DNA of 6,145 nucleotides from an uncultured Prevotellaceae bacterium (GTDB lineage: Bacteria; Bacteroidota; Bacteroidia; Bacteroidales; Bacteroidaceae): positions 1 to 6,145 of the forward strand of contig CACYKX010000183.1 of the NCBI GenBank assembly GCA_902775075.1, in the 5' to 3' direction. Under the pieces are notes generated by a model, which was not told where the DNA came from, made no database searches, and saw nothing but the letters and a program-made list of their open reading frames with translations. Shown here piece by piece: positions 1 through 6,145 of the stretch (its first letter is position 1; every line of letters begins with the position of its first letter). The position numbers and the translations under genes were made by a program.

Positions 1-2
1 TT

Positions 3-223
3 AAGCCAAATGAGCAGAGTCAAGCTCGCTTGAACTCTGCCATGGCGAGAAAAAGTGCGCGGAAGCGAACAACAACGGCATTCTCTACCGTGAGGATGGT
101 ACCAAACGCATCGCCGACAGCACCCTCGTCGCCCTTACGCTCATGATAGCCGAGAGCCGGACGCAAGAAAAGGATGTCATGGTGAAAGTGGTCGTGAATT
201 TGATCAACAAGAACAATGGGTAA
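3..223 (+). pseudogene. 3' end of an unrecognised gene, apparently frameshifted
   Basis: I do not recognise this protein. From position 53 to the TAA at 221-223 one frame reads 56 clean codons, ending in ...VVVNLINKNNG. It includes the stretch ILYREDGTKRIADS and has G or C in 42 of 56 third positions, a strong coding signal. That frame has no ATG, GTG or TTG start before position 143, and it meets a TGA at 11-13. The neighbouring frame is open from position 3 through about 53 (KPNEQSQARLNSAMAR) and dies at the TGA at 144-146. The two frames meet at a run of five A's (50-54), and one extra A there would fuse them into one continuous reading. So this is most likely the tail of a longer gene entering from the left and disrupted by a one-base deletion, or by a sequencing error in the homopolymer. 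The site is not a classic A6G slippery heptamer, so programmed frameshifting is less likely. It is co-directional with the helicase gene but 227 bases away and probably separate from it. Confidence 0.5.
14..40. repeat. Imperfect inverted repeat (hairpin)
   Basis: GCAGAGT (14-20) pairs with ACTCTGC (34-40), and CAAG (21-24) pairs with CTTG (29-32). This gives 11 base pairs with one bulged A (33) and a four-base loop, CTCG. No T-tract follows, so it is not a standard terminator. It lies inside the apparent coding stretch of the broken gene and may be incidental. Confidence 0.45.
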
Positions 224-234
224 GGATATATGGG

Positions 235-260
235 AACAGCTTTATTAGCCATCTGTTTTT
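235..260 (+). terminator. Weak candidate terminator after the broken gene
   Basis: AACAG (235-239) pairs with CTGTT (253-257), and the distal arm runs into five T's (256-260). The stem is only 5 base pairs plus possible G-T pairs, with a 13-base loop, so stability is poor. It is placed correctly, 12 bases after the TAA at 221-223. Low confidence. Confidence 0.2.
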
Positions 261-395
261 GCACCGTGTAGCAAAATTCAAAAAAAATAATTGAATAGAA
301 AAGCAAATTAAGGCATAGTTAATCTATATTGTCTCGTTTCATATATTATTTCGCAACAATAGTATATAAAGCAACTAAAATAAATGCTATCCAAC

Positions 396-428
396 GTTGA
401 CTCTTTTCAAATTTTTATTGTAACTTTG
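396..428 (+). promoter_or_regulatory. Bacteroidota-type promoter for the helicase-methylase operon
   Basis: TAACTTTG at 421-428 fits the Bacteroides primary-sigma -7 consensus TAnnTTTG exactly. Upstream, GTTG at 396-399 fits three of four positions of the -33 TTTG element, with 21 bases between the elements, inside the usual 19-21 spacing. The interval is T-rich. Transcription would begin at roughly 433-436, leaving a leader of only about 15 bases before the ATG at 451. The leader contains no Shine-Dalgarno sequence, as is normal in this phylum. No operator-like inverted repeat is evident around the elements. Confidence 0.7.
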
Positions 429-450
429 GAGCCAATAACCAACATTCAGA

Positions 451-3400
451 ATGAATAAGACACTCATAGACAATTCGGAAAGCCTAAAGATGGTCAATAC
501 GCTCAATGCTTGTATCTCTGATTCAAGCATTAACACTATTCGTATTGCCACAGGCTATTGGGACATACCAGGCATGGCTTTATTAGCAGATAAGCTACGG
601 GAGTTTCTGAATCGTGAAGATGCCAAGCTGAAGATTATCATTGGCAAGGATCCTTATGTCTATGCCAATATGCTTAAGAAAATCAAGATTGCGAAGCCTA
701 ATTACCCAGCAGACTTTATTCGTACGGACATAAACAGTATTGCTGACAATTTGGTCGACAGCTATAAGGAGTCTTTTCAGCTACTGCTTGACAATTGCAA
801 TGGCGACAATCCAAAGATTGACATTCACATTTTCAAAACAGATGAAAACGATGAACGGCAGTTCTTCCATTCTAAATGTTATATCTTCACGCATAGGGTG
901 CCCTCGCACCATGACCCAAGCCAATTAATTGATAAAGGTGGCGATTATAATATGTACGCCATCGTAGGCAGCAGCAACTTCACGCGTAGAGGATTGGAGG
1001 GCAATTCAGAGCTCAATGTACTTGAGACTGATCAATATGTGATTAACCATCAGCACAATGAAGAAGAAAAAGATGTAAAGGGGCATATTGAATGGTTTGA
1101 AGAGAAATGGAGCCAAAGCATAGACTGGTCCAAGGAATTCTTGGAGCAAGTCTTGAAGCCATCCAAGCCTGTCAAGCAAATTGAGAATGATGAGAAAGAG
1201 GCCAAAGCTGCACCATTCACGCCATACGAGCTTTATATCAAGCTCCTTCAACTGCAGTTTGGTGATATTATTGACAAGAGCCTGAGCCAACAGATAGAGG
1301 CCTATCTACCTGCAAAGGTCAACAGACTCAGTTTCCAAATAGAGGCTGTGAAACGATGCATTGGTATCATGCATGAGCATGGAGGCTTCATGCTTGCTGA
1401 TGTGGTGGGTTTGGGGAAAACCATTATCGGTGCTCTCATTATCAAACGTTTTCTGTCAATGCCTGAGGATGACGGTCGTGAGCGCAAAGTACTTGTCATC
1501 ACACCACCTGCGATTCAGTCGGGATGGAAAAAGGCCATTGCGCTTTTCGACAAGGAGTCCGATGACAAAATCGCTCCTTGTATTGACTTCATTACCACAG
1601 GCAGGATTGAAAGCTTAGAAGGAGATGATGAAGAAGATGATGATAGCGGAGACAGTGGCGAGTTCGAAGGGGTGTTGCAATACAAAAACTATGGTCTTAT
1701 TATCATCGATGAGAGCCACAAGTTCCGCAATAGCAACACTTTGATGTATCAATCGCTTGATGAGCTAATACAAAGTATTGGTGCCAACACAGGTGTGTTC
1801 CCCTATATAGGTTTGCTATCTGCAACGCCACAGAACAATCGTCCTAACGATTTGAAGAACCAAATATATCTGTTCGAGCGCAACCATAATAGCAGTACAC
1901 TAAAGAAAGCAGAGGGAGGCGACCTTGACAGATTCTTCGGTGATGTCAGTCGTGAATATGAGTTTCTGATTGACAGAAGAAGCGGCATATCTGATGAGGA
2001 ACGTCGTCAACGCCTTGACAACTTGTCGAAAAGAATACGCGATTGCATCTTGACGGATATCCTCGAAAGACGCACACGTACTGATATTGAAAAGTATTAT
2101 AAGGAAGACATGAAGCAACAAGGCATTGTTTTCCCCAAGATTGTCGGCCCCATCGATTTGAAATACATTATGGACGATGAGTTGGCTGGACTTTTCTCTG
2201 ATACAATGCGCATCATAGCACCTTCCGAAGTGGATAAGCTTCAGTTTGACAATTGGCTGAGATATTATCGCTATCGGATTATTGAGTACTTCGTAGACCC
2301 GGCAAACGAACAAAAGCACAAAGGACGTGGCAATCGTACTGTCACTGATGTTGCCAAGCAGCTATCTACTATCATGCAGATATTGCTCGTCAAGCGTTTG
2401 GAAAGTTCGTTCACAGCTTTCCGGCAATCGCTGAAGAACCTTCGCCGCTATACAGAAAACATGATCAACATGTGGGATAACGATACGATATTCGTTTGCC
2501 CACAAATAGATGTCAACAAGGAACTTGACTTTGAAGCTAAATCCAGGCAGAGTGGCAAGACCGTCACTTTCACTGATTGCGTAGAGGATATCCGTGCGAA
2601 AATAAAGAGACTCAACGAGCAAGGGCGTAATGACAGGGGGCAGAATGCCGAATACAAGCGCAAAGACTTCAAACCGGAGTACATCAAGCTGCTGAAGAAG
2701 GACTACCAAATCATGAAAGATCTCTTCGATCGCTGGAGTGTTAATTCGGAAGACCCGAAATTCGATGCTTTTAAGGAAAGTCTTGAACCTGAGCTGTTCA
2801 ACCCTCAAAAGAACACCTCCGGCAAGCTTGTCATCTTCACTGAAGCCATTGACACGGTGAAAGCTTTGAGTCAGGCTGTCAAGGCCAAAAAACACAGACC
2901 ACTCGTCATCACGGCAGCCAACCGCGATGAAAAGGAACAAGAGATAGAAGCGAATTTTGATGCCAACTACGAGGGAGAATGGAAAGACGACTATGATGTC
3001 ATCATAACTACAGAGGTGTTGGCAGAGGGTGTCAATCTGCATCGAGCTAATGTCATCCTCAACTACGACACACCGTGGAATGCCACAAGGCTGATGCAAC
3101 GCATTGGACGCGTCAACCGCATTGGATCAAAGGAGCCTTTCGTCTATGTATACAACTTCATGCCAAGTGCACAGGGCGATGCAGAGATACAACTGGTTCG
3201 TAAAGCTTATACAAAATTGCAGTCGTTCCATAACTTGTTCGGAGAGGACAGTAAGATTTTTACAGAGGACGAGACGGTGCGCCACTTCGACATCAAGAAA
3301 GCGGTAGAGGGTGAAGAGTCTCCGCTGGAGAAGTATGTGCATGAACTAAAGGAATATCGGGAAGCTCATCCTGAACGGTATGAACAGATAGCCCAGGCCA

Positions 3401-3966
3401 ATGGCAATTGGGAGATTGCTCAGGCTCAAAGCGGAACTGCATATTTCCTTATAAAGGCTCCAAAATCAGCCCGTCTTGCCATTCGTGTCAGACAAGAAGA
3501 CGAACAATACAAATCTGAGATTATCTCAACACTCGATTTGTTGGAGGATATGCGTGTGCCCGAAAACCAGCAAGGCATGCCACTGCCCTCAAATTGGGAT
3601 AAGATATCACGTGAGGCAATTAATGCGTACAACCGTTATTTCGTTAGGATTAATAAGTCAAGAGCAGGTGACAAACGCACCCAAGCATTGACGGTCATTG
3701 TAGACCTCTATCACAACAAGAGTCTCTCTTCTAAGTCTAAGTCGTTACTCAAAGCCGCACGGCGGTTCGTTGACAAAGGCAGCATCGACGTGATTCGGAA
3801 GGTATTACTCATAGATGAGGAACTTAATAATAATCAGCAAAATCTTTTCAAATTGAATCAGGAAGACATCGACATGGTCATTGAAAGAGAAATTGGCAAA
3901 CTCGTTGCCAATGTAGAAAAGCGACAGGGGGAACCTATGATTGAATTAGGCACCATCAAAGAATGA
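451..3966 (+). CDS. PLD-nuclease / SNF2-like superfamily 2 helicase fusion protein
   Basis: This is a predicted cytoplasmic DNA-acting enzyme of 1171 residues. Residues about 30-200 form a PLD-type nuclease domain with H140-S-K142, then GSSN (173-176) and E187, the H-x-K/N/E set used by PLD nucleases such as Nuc and BfiI. Only one such motif is present, so an active enzyme would probably dimerise. A linker containing TPYELY (from 257) leads to the motor: Q296 (LSFQ), Walker A GLGKT with K323, DESH at 420-423, SAT at 457-459, a long insert, then KLVIFTEA near 792, AEGVNL at 858-863 and QRIGRVNR at 883-890 with both arginines of motif VI. These are complete SNF2/HepA-like helicase motifs, so ATPase and translocase activity is expected. 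An acidic tract sits at 390-406. The last ~245 residues match nothing I recognise. An in-frame TAA at 436-438 makes the ATG at 451 the first possible start. The methyltransferase gene follows 4 bases after the stop. The likely role is restriction-like attack on foreign DNA; that role is inferred from domains and context. Confidence 0.9.
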   Translation: MNKTLIDNSESLKMVNTLNACISDSSINTIRIATGYWDIPGMALLADKLREFLNREDAKLKIIIGKDPYVYANMLKKIKIAKPNYPADFIRTDINSIADNLVDSYKESFQLLLDNCNGDNPKIDIHIFKTDENDERQFFHSKCYIFTHRVPSHHDPSQLIDKGGDYNMYAIVGSSNFTRRGLEGNSELNVLETDQYVINHQHNEEEKDVKGHIEWFEEKWSQSIDWSKEFLEQVLKPSKPVKQIENDEKEAKAAPFTPYELYIKLLQLQFGDIIDKSLSQQIEAYLPAKVNRLSFQIEAVKRCIGIMHEHGGFMLADVVGLGKTIIGALIIKRFLSMPEDDGRERKVLVITPPAIQSGWKKAIALFDKESDDKIAPCIDFITTGRIESLEGDDEEDDDSGDSGEFEGVLQYKNYGLIIIDESHKFRNSNTLMYQSLDELIQSIGANTGVFPYIGLLSATPQNNRPNDLKNQIYLFERNHNSSTLKKAEGGDLDRFFGDVSREYEFLIDRRSGISDEERRQRLDNLSKRIRDCILTDILERRTRTDIEKYYKEDMKQQGIVFPKIVGPIDLKYIMDDELAGLFSDTMRIIAPSEVDKLQFDNWLRYYRYRIIEYFVDPANEQKHKGRGNRTVTDVAKQLSTIMQILLVKRLESSFTAFRQSLKNLRRYTENMINMWDNDTIFVCPQIDVNKELDFEAKSRQSGKTVTFTDCVEDIRAKIKRLNEQGRNDRGQNAEYKRKDFKPEYIKLLKKDYQIMKDLFDRWSVNSEDPKFDAFKESLEPELFNPQKNTSGKLVIFTEAIDTVKALSQAVKAKKHRPLVITAANRDEKEQEIEANFDANYEGEWKDDYDVIITTEVLAEGVNLHRANVILNYDTPWNATRLMQRIGRVNRIGSKEPFVYVYNFMPSAQGDAEIQLVRKAYTKLQSFHNLFGEDSKIFTEDETVRHFDIKKAVEGEESPLEKYVHELKEYREAHPERYEQIAQANGNWEIAQAQSGTAYFLIKAPKSARLAIRVRQEDEQYKSEIISTLDLLEDMRVPENQQGMPLPSNWDKISREAINAYNRYFVRINKSRAGDKRTQALTVIVDLYHNKSLSSKSKSLLKAARRFVDKGSIDVIRKVLLIDEELNNNQQNLFKLNQEDIDMVIEREIGKLVANVEKRQGEPMIELGTIKE

Positions 3967-3970
3967 GATT

Positions 3971-6145
3971 ATGGAAATAGAAGAACTGAAAAAATTCCTA
4001 CATAGCCCTTACCAAGGCAGCAAGTCCTTTGTCGAGCATATCATCTTTCCAATCTTTGGGCAAGACGATTATGAGGACAATTATGATAAAGAATGGCTGG
4101 AGGAAGATTCTTCAAAAAAGAGCCTGGCACTCGCTACTGGTGTAGAAAGTGTCAAACAGGTGGGGTCTATGTACATCGACGTAGAGCCGTTGGTCATTTT
4201 CGACATCACCGTTTCTGACCGTGTAAGAATGGAACGCAACAGACAAGGCATACAGAAACTCGTCCGCCAGATGATGGGACCATACTCTTGCGCTTTCATG
4301 CTTTTTCACTATCAAGACATGCCTGACTGGGACTGGCGCTTTTCTTTCATGCACAAGGGGGATAAAGACTCGACTTCCACGAGTGCCAAGCGTTATACCT
4401 TTTTGTTAGGGCCTAGACAGTCCTGTCTGACAGCGGCTATCAATTTCCATGAGCTCTACGAGCTCCATGGAAGTATAAATGAAGAGGCACTTGAAAAAGC
4501 GTTCTCTGTAGAAGCTCTATCAAATGAATTCTTCAAAAGATACAAAAATTACTACGAGAATTTCGTTAGCTATATCACGGGAAAAGCCTATCGGAAAGAA
4601 GGCAACAAGTGGGTGGAAAAGGTTGTCAACACAGACAACGACAAGGAGTTTTATGCCCGCTTTGACCACAACGACAAGCGCATTCGCGATTATGTGAAGC
4701 GATTGCTTGGTCGCATCACATTCTTACACTTTGTGCAAAAGAAGGGATGGCTCGGCGTGCCAGCTGGGCAAGACTGGAATATTGGAAAGGGCAATTTTGA
4801 CTTCATGCGCCAACTCTTCTTACAGGCTTCAGAGCAACAAAAGGATGATTTCCTGGATGCGGTTCTCGAGCCATTGTTCAACGCTATCGACACGGACCGC
4901 AAGGATGACGATTATCTCTTCGACACAGGCGTGTTAGGCAAAGTTCGGATTCCTTATCTCAATGGAGGACTATTTGAACGCAACGAGGACGACCGCATTC
5001 CTTCTCGTTTCCCCAAAGAGCTATTCGCCAATCTGTTGCAGTTCTTCAGCGAATACAACTTCACGGTTGATGAGAATGACCCAGACGACGCGCAAGTGGG
5101 CATAGATCCGGAGATGCTAAGCCGCATTTTCGAAAACCTGCTGGAGGACAACAAGGACAAGGGTGCTTACTATACGCCGAAAGAAGTGGTACATTATATG
5201 TGCCGCGAAAGCCTTATTGCCTATCTGCAAACGGATTATAAAGACAAAAAACAACAAGATAATATCCGACATTTCGTCGAAACACAGGAAGTTGATGGTA
5301 TAGAGTCAATAAAAGATAACATCGATAGTCGACTGAAAGAAGTAAAGATTTGCGACCCTGCTATTGGCTCCGGTGCTTTTCCCATGGGCATGCTGAAAGA
5401 GATATTCCTCTGCCGTAGCGTGTTGGAAGATGTCACTGACGCTGCGCAAATCAAGCGGGAAATCATCCAGAATAATATCTATGGTGTAGACATAGAGAAA
5501 GGTGCGGTGGAAATAGCCCGTCTCCGCTTTTGGCTCTCTCTGATTGTTGATGAGAAATCACCGGAAACATTGCCCAACCTTGACTACAAGATTATGCAAG
5601 GTAACTCTTTGCTCACTACCTTCCGTGGACAGTATGTCGATCTTGATATCCATGGTCATACGAAGGGTAGCACTGCTGCTTTGAATTTGAACATGACCAG
5701 ACTGGCCCAAGCTCAGAAGAAACTGTTCAATGCAGAGGGAGAGGAAAAACTGTTCACCCAAATAAATATCAAACTTATCATTGTGGAGTCAGTGATAGCC
5801 CAACTGCAATACGAGTTTGATTCATTCACGAGAGCAAACAACACAGTACAAGGTACTTTAAACTTTGGTACTACTAATGAGAAGAAGATAGCAAAAGTTG
5901 TGACCTTCCCTCAAGAGCGCATGGAAATACTTCAAGAATGTCTGCGCTTAAAAGAGCAACTGCTCGATGATACTGTAAGTCGCAAAGTAAGAGCAGAAAT
6001 GGCTCTTCCCTTTTTCGACTGGCATATGATGTTCAATGATGTCTTCAGCCGACCCTCAAAAGAGGGCTTTGACATCGTAATCGGGAACCCACCGTATGTT
6101 AGCGCGCCGACCCAGCTTGACAATAACATCCTAAAGAAACAGCGT
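3971..6145 (+). CDS. Eco57I-type N6-adenine DNA methyltransferase, N-terminal 725 residues (runs off window)
   Basis: The reading frame stays open from the ATG at 3971 to the window edge. Methyltransferase motifs are clear and in the order typical of Eco57I-like and type IIG/PglX-like enzymes: GAYYTPKEVV (398-407), SAM-binding DPAIGSGAF (462-470), GVDIE (505-509) followed by AVEIARLRFWLSL, QGNSLL (543-548), and catalytic NPPY (706-709). It should transfer a methyl group from SAM to N6 of adenine. Residues 1-170 form a domain with VIFDITV (75-81), ERNRQGIQKL and KRYTFLLG, seen at the N-terminus of many large Eco57I-class proteins. Residues 180-380 are largely helical. About 145 residues, partly coiled-coil-like, separate motifs III and IV. 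The family usually exceeds 1000 residues, so the target-recognition domain lies beyond 6145. The start is 4 bases after the helicase stop with no Shine-Dalgarno, suggesting translational coupling and one transcript. It could be a modification-only partner of the helicase or, less likely, a self-contained type IIG enzyme. Confidence 0.9.
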   Translation, partial: MEIEELKKFLHSPYQGSKSFVEHIIFPIFGQDDYEDNYDKEWLEEDSSKKSLALATGVESVKQVGSMYIDVEPLVIFDITVSDRVRMERNRQGIQKLVRQMMGPYSCAFMLFHYQDMPDWDWRFSFMHKGDKDSTSTSAKRYTFLLGPRQSCLTAAINFHELYELHGSINEEALEKAFSVEALSNEFFKRYKNYYENFVSYITGKAYRKEGNKWVEKVVNTDNDKEFYARFDHNDKRIRDYVKRLLGRITFLHFVQKKGWLGVPAGQDWNIGKGNFDFMRQLFLQASEQQKDDFLDAVLEPLFNAIDTDRKDDDYLFDTGVLGKVRIPYLNGGLFERNEDDRIPSRFPKELFANLLQFFSEYNFTVDENDPDDAQVGIDPEMLSRIFENLLEDNKDKGAYYTPKEVVHYMCRESLIAYLQTDYKDKKQQDNIRHFVETQEVDGIESIKDNIDSRLKEVKICDPAIGSGAFPMGMLKEIFLCRSVLEDVTDAAQIKREIIQNNIYGVDIEKGAVEIARLRFWLSLIVDEKSPETLPNLDYKIMQGNSLLTTFRGQYVDLDIHGHTKGSTAALNLNMTRLAQAQKKLFNAEGEEKLFTQINIKLIIVESVIAQLQYEFDSFTRANNTVQGTLNFGTTNEKKIAKVVTFPQERMEILQECLRLKEQLLDDTVSRKVRAEMALPFFDWHMMFNDVFSRPSKEGFDIVIGNPPYVSAPTQLDNNILKKQR
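4445..4472. repeat. Inverted repeat inside the methyltransferase gene
   Basis: TTCCATG (4445-4451) pairs with CATGGAA (4466-4472), and AGCTC (4452-4456) pairs with GAGCT (4460-4464). The result is a 12-base-pair stem with one bulged C (4465) and a three-base loop. It encodes FHELYELHG in the N-terminal domain. Part of it stems from the repeated GAGCTC in the two Glu-Leu codon pairs. No T-tract follows. No function can be assigned. Confidence 0.4.

Larger units (their letters stand above)
224..450. other. AT-rich intergenic region upstream of the helicase gene
   Basis: This 227-base stretch has no convincing gene. The only plus-strand start near its left end (230) gives a 13-codon reading to a TAG at 269-271, too short to support. 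The DNA is distinctly AT-rich compared with both flanks, with A- and T-runs around 275-310 and 405-420. It holds a weak terminator candidate at the left and a good promoter at the right. I found no tRNA, no CRISPR-like repeat and no convincing insertion-sequence end. Confidence 0.7.

Noticed and set aside
50..55. Possible programmed -1 frameshift at the A run
   Set aside because: The run is A5 then G, not a full A6G heptamer. Without homologues showing the same layout, a deletion or sequence error is the simpler reading.
85..306. A 73-codon minus-strand open frame crossing the left intergenic region
   Set aside because: It overlaps the well-supported plus-strand codons of the broken gene. 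Its hydrophobic start comes from translating AT-rich non-coding DNA.
239..587. The 11-base sequence GCTTTATTAGC occurs at both 239-249 and 577-587
   Set aside because: It is one short repeat, with one copy in coding DNA and no matching flanks. It is most likely chance and not an attachment-site duplication.
1900..2319. A 139-codon open frame on the minus strand
   Set aside because: It is antisense to the helicase insert region, with no motif or supporting context. The plus-strand gene explains the open reading.
2362..3099. A 245-codon open frame on the minus strand
   Set aside because: It lies wholly opposite the conserved motor region of the helicase, resembles no protein I recognise, and has no promoter or family motif. 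It is a shadow of the real gene.
3971..6145. Calling the second gene pglX (BREX) or drmMI (DISARM)
   Set aside because: The motifs support only the broad Eco57I-class adenine methylase. No BREX partner (pglZ, brxC) or DISARM partner (drmA, drmB) is visible, and the C-terminal half is missing.

Overview
The window looks like part of a Bacteroidota genome, probably Bacteroidales. The evidence is a good match to the Bacteroides-type promoter (-7 element TAACTTTG, fitting TAnnTTTG) just ahead of the main gene, starts without Shine-Dalgarno sequences, and moderate-GC coding DNA separated by an AT-rich intergenic stretch. Genus cannot be fixed from the sequence alone.

Layout. Positions 1-223 hold the 3' end of an unrecognised gene. 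It reads well in two adjoining frames and appears broken by a one-base loss in a run of five A's. Positions 224-450 are AT-rich and non-coding and contain the promoter. Positions 451-3966 encode a 1171-residue protein that joins an N-terminal phospholipase D-type (PLD) nuclease domain to a SNF2-like superfamily 2 helicase/translocase motor. Four bases later, at 3971, a second gene opens and runs off the right edge after 725 residues. It is the N-terminal and catalytic part of a large Eco57I-type N6-adenine DNA methyltransferase. Its target-recognition region lies outside the window.

The two genes are almost certainly one operon. The simplest reading is a restriction-modification-like anti-phage module. 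The methyltransferase would mark host DNA at a specific sequence, and the nuclease-helicase would act on unmarked DNA. The parts list (PLD nuclease, SNF2 motor, adenine methylase) resembles class 1 DISARM (DrmC, DrmD, DrmMI), but here nuclease and motor are one polypeptide. No DrmA- or DrmB-like gene is visible, though more genes may lie downstream. The functional assignment is inference from domain content; the domain calls rest on motifs that can be read directly.

The broken gene on the left has a clearly higher third-position GC (42 of 56 codons) than the start of the helicase gene. This fits a boundary between resident DNA and an acquired defence cassette.
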